DNA from: Echeneis naucrates
Taxonomy: Eukaryota; Chordata; Actinopteri; Carangiformes; Echeneidae
Assembly (NCBI RefSeq): GCF_900963305.1
Contig: NC_042514.1
Span: 20,426,029 to 20,490,028, forward strand
Direction: 5' to 3'
DNA length: 64,000 bases
In this document: positions 35,698 to 47,088 of the stretch, piece by piece
How the letters are laid out: every line of letters begins with the position of its first letter
Numbering within the stretch: the stretch's first letter is position 1
Translations under genes and position numbers: made by a program
Notes under the pieces: generated by a model
Told to the model about the DNA's origin: nothing
Database searches by the model: none
Seen by the model: only the letters and a program-made list of their open reading frames with translations

Positions 35698-38600
35698 GAT
35701 CAGACATATTTAATATATTTAAATTTAAATTTATATATATAAAAATTTCACCTGCGTCTTTCCTTGTCCTCTCACAGCTGGGTGAGTGGAGTCTCACACC
35801 TCTCTAACCCTCAGGTGATGTCCTGGTGTCTGAGGTTCCTGTTTAGCTCTGCCCTCCAGAACAGGTGAGAGAGGGTCTGCAGACACCAGGGTCCTCTGTG
35901 AAGCTGATCTCAGCTCCAGCTTGCCCTGATACCTCTGCTGTATTTCAGAGTTCTGTCCGAGAGCGGCTGCTTCCTCCTCGTTCTCTTCGCCTCCACTCAC
36001 AGAGCTCCTCAGTTCTTCCAATGTCGAGGACCAGGAACTATACCGGGACCAGGATCAGGACTACAGCTGTACTTTGAGCTTCTGACTGGCTTTCAGTCTG
36101 TCACTCTGTACCAGGTAACATCACTCCTGACACTGTAGGTATTACATGAGCTTCTATTTGATGTGGACTGAAGAAAACATATGATCCACAGGGGGGGACT
36201 GTGGCCCAGCAGACTCTACAATGTGAGCTGGTTCCAGAGGATCAGGGAAGGCAGACAGAAATCTTCAGACAGGCCCAGATCTCTTTCAACAGGTACCAGG
36301 TCCCACATCCACTTGACCCTGAGAACACTTGTGAAGAATCAGTGAAGTGAGGAAGGTCTGTCCAACTCAGTCAGATCAGACGTGGCCCAAGTTCCAGATG
36401 ATGAAGACTTGATGTGGCGTAATGTGATCTCTGTCCATCCTGTTAATGTGTCCTCTGTTTCCTCAGTGCCCCCCCCCCAGGCACAGGTCTTTCTGTCAGT
36501 GATCAGGACTCTGGAGTCGAGGACGAAGACCTGTCTCCACGACCATCCCCAAGTCCTCACCCTCCAGCTCAGCAGGTTAGTCAGGGGTCAGGCCTGATAA
36601 GGAGGCTAACAGCGCTAACAAGCTAACTGTTTGTCTGTAGATTTTGTGCTGTCTGAACTCTGCTCATTTTTGCTTTTTCAGACCCGGAGAGTCCAGCCAT
36701 CTGTCCCTGAACTGTCTCTGATAATTGACAGCAGCTTCTCCAATCGCAGTGGTTGGCAGTACCCTGGCCCTGCCCACAGGCCCCGCCCCCCTGCTGATAC
36801 GATGGCAGCACCTCCAACAGAATGCTCCTCAGCAACCACCCCCATTTCCTCTGCTCCCAGACCTCCTCCTCACCTCCACAGCACCCCCACCTCTGTCCTG
36901 CAGCACCCCTGTTCCTGTTGCCCTGCCCAAAGCTACATTGATTCTGCCATCAACTCACCTGGACACTGCCCTGCTCTCCTGCACTCTGCTCCCCTTCAGT
37001 CTTCCTTAGATTACCATGCACCTCCCCACTCTAAAGCTACTCCTCCCTCCCATAATCCTTCCTCTGCTCTGCCCCCTAATCAACACCATCATTCTCCTCC
37101 TCCTCCCTCCCACTTCTCCCCCCCTCTTCCTCCCTGTCCCTCTAGCCACTCTCCTCATGTATCCCCTTCCCATCCAGCAAAGACTGTGCCCTCCCCATGT
37201 GATAATCCATGCTGTGATCAGCTGGGCGGAGCTGTAGCATCTGAGACGTACCAGCTCCTCCTCCATCAGGACCAACAGCTCCGCCTCCTGCAGGCTCAGG
37301 TGAGTACACACTTCCTTACATTTAGCTTGCTGATCCATCATGCCATCTGTCTTCATGAGAATGGGTACAATAATTCTACTGCTCAATCAAGTCAACGCCA
37401 ATCAGCCATTCCAATTAAAACATTTGAGCTGCAGTTTTTCTCTTTCTCCCTCTGTAAAACCATGATCTGATCATTTGGAGCAGACAACCTGACTTTCATC
37501 TGGGTAACAGCAGTCACCTGACGGTGTTCTGCAGTGTGTGAGATTATCAAGGTTACAGGAATGAACATCTGACTTTGCATCTGTGTGAAGGTCAAGATGT
37601 TGCTGGAGGCTCAGGGGAGACTCCAGGGTGACCCACCCAGGACGGCGAGCATCGCCGTAGGAACAGGTGAGACACTGAGACAATCTCAGGACATGTGCGT
37701 GTTTATGTGTAACCGCTGTCTGTTGTGTTTGTGTGACAAGTGCCAACACTTTCTTGGTGTTTGAATACGCTTTTATTGCCTGTAGGACAGCAAGGAAACC
37801 CACTGGTTGGTCATGTTCATACACAGCAGTCTCTTGGCACAGCATGGGCTCAATCCTCACATACTAGTCAGAGTATTCATAAATAATAATTAATAAACAT
37901 AAACCTAACCAAAAACATATGTACCTGTAGGACAGCAAGGAAACCCACAGGTCGGTCACGTTCATAAACAGCAGTCTCTCGGCACAGCTTCATGGGAAGA
38001 AGCTAGCAAATATTAGCTTAGCCTTCGAGCTAAGGTAGCTAACTATCAAGATGTAACAACAAAACACAACCAGTTTCAATCATTCAGTTAAGTGCAATGT
38101 ATTCACCACCTTCTTAAGTATAATATAATTTTAGCTGAGTTATTGCATTACATTATTTTCACAGTTTCAGTACAGTACAGTGCTGTGCTTCGAGTAACCT
38201 ACCATGGGCTCAGTCCTCACATACTGGTGCGAAGGTAACGTCACACTCAGTATTTATATGCTGAGGAGAGCCATGCCAAGCAATGAGTGTCCATGATACA
38301 TACTGTATGTAACAGCAAATCTGATTGCACATCACTTTGTCAAGTGAAATCAACAGATAAACTTTGTTACATGTGCACACGCTCATTTTCTTCACACTTC
38401 TTTGCAGGTGCAAGTCTCTTCTGGGGGGATCCTGCCCAGTCCCTCCCTCATCAAGATGTACTAGCCCCGCCCCTTTTTTCCTCTACCACTCCCTCCTCTT
38501 CCAAACCTCTCTCTAACACCCCCAGCCGCTCCTCTTCCTCACATGATGCATCTATCATTGGCCCTGTAGGTGGGGCTGAGGATGATGACACTGTAGGACA

Positions 38601-39829
38601 GAGGGCTCCCATGTCCCACTGTCCTCAGCAAAGGTGAGTCTGGTACAGGAAGGGAATTTGTTGTGAAATCTTAGTCTGAACCTCAACTTGAATTCTGATC
38701 CTGCAGTGGTCTACAGAGTCCAGTCCTGGGAGAGAGTGTTAGCATGTACAGACCTGCAGTCGACCAGCAGAGCTTCTACACTGACCTCATGGTAATCTGC
38801 TGCTGCCTGGGGGTGAGGTTTTGGGCGGGGTTAGGTGTTGTCACACTTACTGTGATGTCCTCTTGTCTCCCTAAGAATCAGCTGACGAATCGCCTTCAGG
38901 ACTCAGACAGCAAACAGGAAGGGGAATCCAAGAGTCTATGTGTGGTCTCTGACCACTCCCTCTCCTCTTCATCATCCTCTTCAATCAGGAGGAAGCAGCA
39001 GAACCCAAGAGGAGACCCCATGGTCAGTGCCACTCTGCGGCAGCTGCAGCACCTTGGAGTTAACATGGATGAAGATTTGATGGTGTCAGACAGAAGCCAA
39101 GTCAGAGCTGTGGAAAGTGCCAGGTAAACACCTGACATGAAAACTATTGTTTTTGTTGTCACATGACCTTAGAGGGAGGTGAAGCATCAACCTCTTTCTC
39201 TAACATTGCAATCTTTGTTCCATGTGTTTGGAACTTGTGTGTGTGTGTGTGTGTTCAGCACGCTGGCAAGTATCAACCCAGCGGCAGTCCTGTCCAGACT
39301 GAGGGTGAGCGATCCAACCATCAGCTCTCTGTTTCCAGGAGGCAGTGTGGATCTGAGTCTGGAGGCCAACGCCATCGCTCTGCGTTACCTGAGTGACTCT
39401 CAGCTCAACAGGTTATCTCTGGGAAGCCATGCCCCCCTACCAGACCCCCCGTCTTCCAGTTACTCTCTGCTGTCACCTAGCAACATGTCTCTGGCCACCA
39501 GGAAGTACATGAAGAGGTATGGCCTGATTGAGAAGGAGGATGGTGAGGATGAAGAGGAGCTGGGGGAGATAAGTGTTCAGGAGGTGTCAACTTGCCAGCC
39601 GCTAACAGAAGTTCAGGATGTGAATCTCCTCCCACAGAGTCAGCTGATTAGAGACTTGCAGCCAAAGATGCAGCTGTTAGCCAGGAGCACCAAAGAGAAC
39701 ACTACAGTCAAGGAAAACTGTCCCAGCAGGCAGTCATCTTTAGTTAGGGGAAGCAGCCACCAGGCGGATGGATCAGTGGGAAACATCCTGGACCTGATTC
39801 GCTTGAGACAACTGCCCAAATTCTTCTGA
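34072..39829 (+). CDS. stil: STIL centriolar assembly protein
   Basis: Scaffold that recruits SAS6 and activates PLK4 for procentriole formation. Sixteen coding exons: 34072-34127, 34366-34470, 34563-34678, 34773-34960, 35201-35451, 35531-35614, 35778-35864, 35949-36114, 36192-36292, 36467-36575, 36682-37299, 37591-37666, 38408-38633, 38707-38791, 38876-39123, 39259-39829. They sum to 3,087 nt, 1,028 aa (human about 1,287). The folded N-terminal half has [16 protein letters not shown] and [18 protein letters not shown]. The CPAP-binding region is [18 protein letters not shown] followed by [11 protein letters not shown] Pro-rich linker spans about 450-600. The PLK4-binding coiled coil starts near 606 ([17 protein letters not shown]). 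The STAN motif lies at about 839-895 ([18 protein letters not shown]). Two KEN motifs sit at 984-986 and 990-992, and the end RLRQLPKFF matches the family. Shortening relative to human is in the disordered middle. Confidence 0.97.
35646..35695. repeat. (TA)25 microsatellite in stil intron 6
   Basis: A 50-bp TA run followed by further AT-rich sequence up to 35,745. It lies 30 bp after the exon 6 donor site. Confidence 0.95.
37783..38245 (+). repeat. Two diverged copies of a unit in stil intron 12, one split
   Basis: Copy 1 (37,783-37,870) begins TGTAGGACAGCAAGGAAACC, passes CAGCAGTCTCTTGGCACAGC and ends ATGGGCTCAATCCTCACATA. Copy 2 starts at 37,927 with the same opening and CAGCAGTCTCTCGGCACAGC. 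It breaks near 37,990 and resumes at 38,209 with ATGGGCTCAGTCCTCACATA. About 210 bp separate its halves. It may be a local duplication or two copies of an unnamed element. Confidence 0.6.
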
Positions 39830-40185
39830 GACCAGACTGAGTCTGGGGACTTGGTCAGCATAGTTTAACTGGAAATTGATCAGTGGTTTAGTCAAAGGGA
39901 TCTGTGCTATGTCCTGAATTTGAACTTCCCAGACTTGAACGACCAAAAGTACAGAACCAGAACCTCAGACATTAGAGAATGAAAAATGTTAAATATGTTT
40001 AACTACAACCTTCAATAGATGTTGGTGTGTTTTCGGAGCTTAGTGTAGAAACACTCTGCTGGTCATGCTTTAATGGTCAGACTGGTTTTACTTGACATCT
40101 GTCCCTTTTAGTTTGTCTATGGTCCCCCTTTTTAATGTCTCTTTATTTTTGTGCTGTACAGATTTTTTAAATAATTAATTCCACA

Positions 40186-40191
40186 AATAAA
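40186..40191 (+). terminator. stil polyadenylation signal
   Basis: AATAAA about 360 nt after the stil stop codon, followed by a T-rich element (GTTTTTCT). Confidence 0.7.
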
Positions 40192-40520
40192 AGTTTTTCT
40201 CAGGAGGTGAATCCTGTTCATTAAAGGGAGAGTGGGGTGGGAGAATCTGGCTTTAACTTAAACCTGAACATACACGTGGACCTGTGGCTCTGCATCCATG
40301 CAGTTATGTTGTTGACGTGAAGCTCCACCTTCATTGCTGATGTTCAGTCCTGCCCCTGCAACTGTGGGGTAATTGATCCGGGGGCAGCAGCTGTTTGTGT
40401 CCTGGTCTTCCCTTGTATGAAGCTGTGACTCAGATCAATGGCTCAAAGGTTGAAGTGTCTCTACTCTGCTGGTCATTGACACGAGTTCAGCTCCAGGCAC
40501 TAGCTGCTGTCTCTCTGTTC

Positions 40521-40760
40521 GGGAGACAAGTCCCTGACTGCTCGTACCTTGGGAGACAAGTCCCTGACCACAAGTGCTTCAGCTGACAAGTTCCTGACCA
40601 GCTGACCTTCAGGCGACGAGGGCCTAACCACTTGTCCTTCAGGAGACAAGTCACTGGCTACTCGTACTACAGGAGACAAGTCCCTAACTACTTGTCCTTC
40701 AGGAAACAAGTCCTCTGCCACTCGACCTTCAGGAGATGAGTCCCCAACCACCCACTGTAA
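40521..40760. repeat. 30-bp minisatellite, eight units
   Basis: Eight consecutive 30-bp units without a single length change; a typical unit begins AGGAGACAAGTCCCTAAC and ends TTGTCCTTC. Units differ at several positions. Because 30 is divisible by three, the minus strand stays open across the whole array (40,500-40,790) and would encode decapeptides like VVRDLSPEGQ. No codon or splice evidence shows it is translated. Confidence 0.95.
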
Positions 40761-41163
40761 GGTCAGTGGAGTTGTTTTTTTCTCTTTCAAGTTAAAATCT
40801 TTTTTTGTCAGTGATCACTTTATTATTTATCACTATTAAATTGGTTCTAGATCATGTTTATTCTAGAAAGAGTTTGGTCTCAACTCACTTTAAACAGAAA
40901 GAGCCTTCAAGTTACTAGCTAGATTTGGATCCATATAAATATGTATGGTTTGATTATCGATCCGTTTTTGATGTCATTATTATTGATCAGTTTGTCGTCT
41001 TATTCATTCTATTTAATCTAAAAACTTTGTTTTTAATCTTTAAAATTCAACCAGTTAAGATCCAGTGCTATTCAACTTCCCCAAAAGCTGGACCTTCAGG
41101 AAACAGGATAATGATGGTGATGAAGGCCTCTGACTATATCATCCTTTGTTTGTGCTCTCCAGG

Positions 41164-43323
41164 ATGAGGGTTGCCAATTGGCTGCTGGTCCTGGTGTTTC
41201 TGCCGCTTTTCTCTCTTGCCATCCGTCCGGACATGTGCAGCGCCAAACCCAAAGACCTCCCACTGGAGCCACGCTGCATCTACCGCAGCCCTGACCCTGA
41301 TCCTGAGGGCCTGACCCTGGAGCCCGAGGCGATCCCTGAGTCCACCAACCCCAGAGTGTGGGAGCTCTCAAAGGCCAATGGGCGCTTTGCTCTGTCATTT
41401 TACAGACAGCTGGCGCTCACCAAGACACCACAGTCCAACATCTTCCTGTCTCCCATCAGTATCTCCACCGCCTTTGCCATGACTAAGTTGGGAGCCTGTG
41501 ACCAGACACTGCAGCAGATCATGAAGGTCAGAGAGACCAACACAGAGAACTGGTTCAAACTCGGTCCACAACCAGGTCTGATCAGGGGATGAGATAATCT
41601 TTAGGTTTAAATCTTGAATCATCTGTTTAGACACCTGTCTCTCCTGATGTCTTCTCCTTCTGCACCTGTCTCTGTCTCCTCAGGTCTTTGAGTTTGACTC
41701 CATCAAAGAGAAGACATCAGATCAGGTCCACTTCTTCTTTGCCAAACTCATCTGTCGATTGTTCAGGAAGAAGGATGAGTCCACAGAGCTGATTTCTGCC
41801 AACAGGCTGTTTGGGGAGAAGTCACTGGTTTTCAATGAGACATATCAGAACATCAGTGAAAATGTCTATGGTGCCAAACTACTGCCCCTTGGGTTCAAGG
41901 TACCACCCCTTCCGGCTCATCTACTCAGGTACGTCCTTCTCCCACTGATCCCAGTCTGTCCTGCAGGAAGACCCAGAAGGAGCCCGAGCCACCATCAACG
42001 ACTGGATCTCCAACAAAACTGAGAACCGGATACAGGACACACTGCCTCCAGGCTCTCTGGATTCCACCACTGTCCTGGTCCTGGTCAACACCATCTACTT
42101 CAAGGTAACAGAATGATGTAGTCCATGGACCATGCAGTTATCTAGATTGACACTATGGCTCAGCATTGGGTGGTGGGGGTTGTTGTTGTTGTTGTTTACA
42201 TTTGTCGGTGTGTCTAACCTCATTGTGTTGTGCATCTCAGGGTCAATGGAAGAACAAGTTTGACAGCCACAACGTCTTCGCCTCAGATTTCCACATTACT
42301 CAGAGTCTCAGCTGTTCGGTGGACATGATGTTCCAGGAGACTCAGTTCAGGTACCAGTTCTACCCTCAAGACAAAGTCCAGGTCCTGGAAATGCCATACA
42401 GCGGCGACGACATCACTATGGTTCTCATACTGCCAAGCCGTGACGCAACACTCACTCAGGTAGTATTTGTCATTGGCCTGCTTTTCATTTCTGATCAGGA
42501 CCTGATAGCTTCTCAGTTCTTCCTGACTATGTAGACTTTGGTCTTGGTACAATACCCTGTGGTCCTGGTACTAGACTCCCTGGTCCACCAGACCACGACA
42601 GCCATGCATTAACCTGTGTGTTTGTGTGTGTGTGTGTGTGTGTTGAGGTGGAGGAGAATCTGGATCTCACCAAATTGACCAAATGGCTCAATGGGATGAA
42701 AGAGACAAATGTCGCTCTTCACGTTCCCCGGTTCAGGGTGGAGGACAGTATGAGTTTGAGGGAGAAGCTGGAGGCCATGGGATTGACAGACCTGTTCAGT
42801 CCAGAGAAGGCCAGTCTACCAGGTACACCAATCTGAGTCAATTAAGCTTTGTCCAAATCCACATCCAGAAAAGCTGACTTCAATGGATCTGTTGAATTTA
42901 TTAAAGTAAGTTTTCTATATCAAATCCAGTTTAAAGTTGAGGTCCTAGTTCAGTTTCTGGTCTGTTTGTTTCAGGGATGCTGGATAACGGAGGTGGTGGA
43001 CTCTTCATCTCAGACGCCTTTCACAAAGCCTTTCTGGAGGTCAGTCACTTGCGACAGACCTGTGGATCAGGGTCCTATTACACCTGCAGAACAGGGTTCC
43101 AAGAGACATGTTGACCAGAGTCCTAACAGACCTGTTTCCTCTTCAGGTGACCGAGGAGGGTAGTGAGGCAGCAGCAGCTACAGGGGTGGTAGCAGTTGGC
43201 CGCTCCATCAATTTGAACCGGGAGGTGTTTCTGGCCGACCGTCCATTCCTGCTGCTCATCAGAGAGTCCACTATCAACGCGCTGCTGTTCATTGGGCGAG
43301 TGGTCACCCCCTGTAGCCCATGA
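41164..43323 (+). CDS. serpinc1: Antithrombin (serpin C1)
   Basis: Secreted liver serpin that traps thrombin and factor Xa, accelerated by heparin. Seven coding exons: 41164-41526, 41684-41899, 41967-42104, 42241-42459, 42648-42822, 42975-43039, 43147-43323. They sum to 1,353 nt, 450 aa (human 464). A signal peptide (residues about 1-20: [14 protein letters not shown]) precedes [14 protein letters not shown]. Heparin-site residues are kept in [20 protein letters not shown] and [13 protein letters not shown]. The reactive loop is [18 protein letters not shown] with P1 Arg411-Ser412. Sequons are present in FNETYQ, YQNIS and SNKTE; those matching human N96 and N135 are absent. The AG just before the ATG resembles an acceptor, so an upstream exon with a longer N-terminus remains possible. 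zbtb37 lies next door, as in human 1q25. Confidence 0.97.
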
Positions 43324-43430
43324 GAGCCTCCTGGGGTTCAGACTTGGATATTTTTAAGGTGTTGGTGCTGGGGATCATGCGATATGTTGTGAGTGTGCCC
43401 TGAATTGTAACTGTTTTGCTTCCTCTACAA

Positions 43431-43436
43431 AATAAA
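43431..43436 (+). terminator. serpinc1 polyadenylation signal
   Basis: AATAAA about 108 nt after the serpinc1 stop, giving a short 3' UTR. Confidence 0.8.
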
Positions 43437-46400
43437 GTTTAAGAGGAATTTCATGTTTTGTTGTCATGGAACTCTACAGTGTGGAGTAAGTTGAAATAAC
43501 ATTTTAAAATTCTGGTAGATTTGAGTATAAAAAGGAGTCGAGTCGCTGTGTTAGACACTTAAAGTGCTTTATTTCCTGTGGAGGAGACTGGACCTGGGAC
43601 TGATCTGGTCTGACGTATTAGTGGTCATAGTGAGAGAAGCTTCTTCACATTTTTCTAAATGAAATGAACCTTTGGCCTCCTTCCCTAACTCCCACCCCCA
43701 CAGAGACATGCAACATAGATCTTTACTCATCCTGGTTCCTGAGGAACCTGTACAATATCTGAGGAACTTGTAGAACAATTATTTCATGAGTCTGGTTGTC
43801 ATGGTTACTGCGGCAAAACAAAGTGAGTCAGTATGAGCTGGAGACATGAAGATGATGATGGGGAGTAGGATGATGAGGATAAAGATGAGGTTGGGCTGTT
43901 TTCACAGTTTCAGGTGAAGTTGAACAGAAGAGGACGACAGGGATCCTGAGTCTGACCAGACCAGACTTAACAGGACTGATCTGGACCAGGCAAGACCAGC
44001 TGCTCTGGAAATGGCTTCAGGTTTGGAACAGATCAGTGAGGTGGCGTCTGGACTTCACCAGCAGCTGTTTGATCAGTGACCAAAGTGATCAAACAGCTGA
44101 TTATCAGTGCAATTCTGACCAATCAGCAGCTGATAATAATATTGACGGTAAAAAAACCGGATAGCCTTTGCAGTGGATCGTTACTGGACCATTAATCAAT
44201 AACAATGATTAAAATGACTGCCTGTTCCTGTCACCTGATCACAAATTTTCCTGAAGCAGAGACTAGGTAAGGTCATGCCTGGGAACCTATCACAAACAAG
44301 TATCTTGTAGGGTGGGGCATAATGAAGAGGTCTTGTTACCATGACGACTGTTCAGCTCCATGGGGCCTGGTCTTGGTTTGTGTCGTCCTGCTGCCATTTT
44401 TTATATACAGATGAGTTTGATTTTCACTCTGAGGTTTAGCCGTTAACTTTCTGCTACGTAGGGGAAGTTCATGTCCGGGTCACTGAAGAAGAATCTGTAT
44501 ACCTGATAGTTCCTGGTTTAGCCTGAAGAGGGAGCACAACGGCGGTGGTAGTGGCGACGGCGGCAGCAGTGGAAGAACCCTCAAGTCCCGCCACAGTGAG
44601 GACTGAGCCACCAGATTCACTTGCATAAAAAATAACCTGTCCACTGAAAATCTGATTCACAGCTCTGTAGAAAAACAGTAACAGCTGATCTGTGTGCTAC
44701 CTGGCCCCCACCCCCCTACTATCATTCATATGCAAAAGACAAAAAACAAACAAAAACAACAAAAAAAAAAACAAAACATCTTAATAGTTTAAATATGTTT
44801 GTCTGATAATATGTTTATATTCTCACTGTTCAGTTTTCAAAAAATGTCTCTGATAAGTGCTGAAGTTGTTTTGGAGGTGCCAATGGGGCCACAGCCTCTT
44901 TCCTTTGGTTGCCAGGCAGTCCGTCCTGCTTCTCTCCTCCAGTGAGGAACTCTGACCTCTGGAGGGTTTTTGAAGTCCAGCTCCACAGCCTGGTGACTAC
45001 TTCCATCTGGTCTGTGTGTGGCTCCTAGTCATGTTGAACCAGATCAACTTTGTCAGTAATGCATCAGATCTGCTGCACCATCACCTGCCACAGGTTGACA
45101 GCCATCAAATGTCTTTTATATTTAAAAGACCAAATGATTTGATCATTAATTAAAACTATTGTTTAAATTCATATCATTTAAAGTTCTGTGTTAGCAAACT
45201 TTAAGTAAAAGTCAAAGCAGCTTTTGTGACATCTCATGATTTTGAAACTAACCTGTTAGCTTCTGAGCAAAAGTTGATTTGCTGTCTTTGTGGAAAATAA
45301 CTCACTAATGCCTAATAGTGTGCATCAGGTAACTTACACGTTAGCTCTTTAACTTGACTGTGCAACCCCCCCAAAAAAAATTTTTGCATGAAAACCAATG
45401 CTTATTTTCTTTGTTCCTTAGGAACAATGATGCTTAATCATGTGAGATGGTTAATATTAGATTAGCTAAGGTGAGCCAACTAACTCACAAGCTTTAGCGT
45501 CATTAGCAATGAAGGCCAGTGGTGTGACTGGATTTACAACTTTGTCTAAGAAATATGATGCTATTGTTCAACAGTCAACACCAGCTAATAAAAAGAGCTT
45601 AGCTCCGTTAGCAGTGGTGCTACCTAACTGTGCAAAGGTGAGACAGAAAAAGCAATTAGATTCCAAACTAATATTAGCGTAAGCTGTGTAGCAAATATTT
45701 TAATGATTAACTGATTATATTTAATATTAAATTATCTGTGACGGATGGATACATCTAAACCTGAACTTAAACCTGGTTTTGGGTTGAGTGCAGCAAGTTG
45801 ATGCATCACCAACAGCAACAGTGATGTTGGCCACTTCCAATCAGGTTCAGACTCGTCTCCTCATCCTCTGTGTCACACATTGTCAGAGCAAAAAGTGTCC
45901 AAGAAAAAACAAGAAAACGACAAAGACATGCTGGTTATAAAAATCTGTGAGAAGACTGACAGCGCTCTGTGGGCGGGGCAGAGCGCCCCCTTGTGGCTGT
46001 GTGCTCTGCCCTGCAGCAGCTGTATTGCGTCATTGTGAGAGGTAACTGAGCTGTGTAGCTTATTTGAGGCTGGACGCTGTCCAGCTGTTTCCTGCTGTGA
46101 GTCTGTTGATCAACAGGTGGCTGATGGTCCGAGTTCAACGTCATAACACTGAAACTCTTCTAATTCAGACCAGACCAGTAGGACCAGAGTCCTTGAGTCC
46201 GGGACTCAGCATCAGCCCGAGCTCTCAGATGCATCACAGGCTCCTCCTGAGGTGTCTAAACTAGGAGTCCACTTGAACAGGGTCCCTGCAGGTGAGACCA
46301 CTGACCATGTGGCCACCTGAGGTCAGTTCAGTTCCCTGAGGAAGCCTGTGAGATACAGACGAAAGCTCTGACATTTTCTCATTTTACAGAAAAACTAAAA

Positions 46401-47088
46401 ATTCATTAATCAACTATAAACCTGATCAATCAATATTGAAAACCACCCAAGTCCCCACTGTACCAGGACCAGGTCCTGAGGAGGTCCTACTATAGACTTG
46501 TGCCTGATGAGGTCATGATCCTGACAGGGACCTGGTCCGGCTGAGATCGTGATGGGGATTTGTTGAGGTCTGTAGTTTGATGCTGCCCAACTCATCAGGA
46601 TCTCTGATCGCTGACCCACTGGGACTAAATGTGTTTTTCTGACGTGGCGTTTGAGCTGCAGGGTCATCATCACCCAACTGCTCCGGATTGTCTCAAGGCA
46701 AATATGAAGGATCCGAACTGTGAAACTGGCACTGAGAAGTTTGGCAAAGATAGACGCTGTTGTGTTTGATGCTGCATTGTGAACCTGTAATACCTGTAAT
46801 ATAAAATTAGAAATCTGTAACATAAGTATACGGAGGCAGACAAGGCCATGTGGCCTGTGGTGCATGAGGTTGTTGGACTGTGTGGCATTTTCTTCATTGT
46901 AGCTTAATCTGTTGGGCTTGGTTAGTGAAGGTAGATGCGGTTTAAAGCGGAAAAGTTACAGTCTGGTCTCTGGTGTGTCTAAACGTTCTGTGCCCTGTCA
47001 TCTGTTGGTCAGCTGGGACCAGACCGGCCCCCCCCATCTCTGCCTCCCTACTCCGACTTTGAACCTCACACTCATCCACCTATCTGGG
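43437..47088 (-). other. serpinc1-zbtb37 gap, probably a long zbtb37 3' UTR
   Basis: No coding frame here is convincing. A good minus-strand AATAAA (plus TTTATT at 43,568-43,573) lies 3.5 kb past the zbtb37 stop and just beyond the serpinc1 end, so zbtb37 may have a very long 3' UTR filling the gap. An A-rich run lies at 44,738-44,778. Confidence 0.4.

Larger units (their letters stand above)
39830..41163. other. stil-serpinc1 intergenic region
   Basis: It holds the stil 3' UTR (to about 40,205), a 30-bp minisatellite (40,521-40,760) and AT-rich sequence upstream of serpinc1. A TATAAATA at 40,934-40,941 is a possible core element for serpinc1 if a 5' UTR intron exists. No other gene is seen. 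Confidence 0.5.

Noticed and set aside
36631-37470. Continuous 279-codon frame in stil
   Set aside because: It is exon 11 (36,682-37,299) extended into both introns; clear splice sites bound the real exon.
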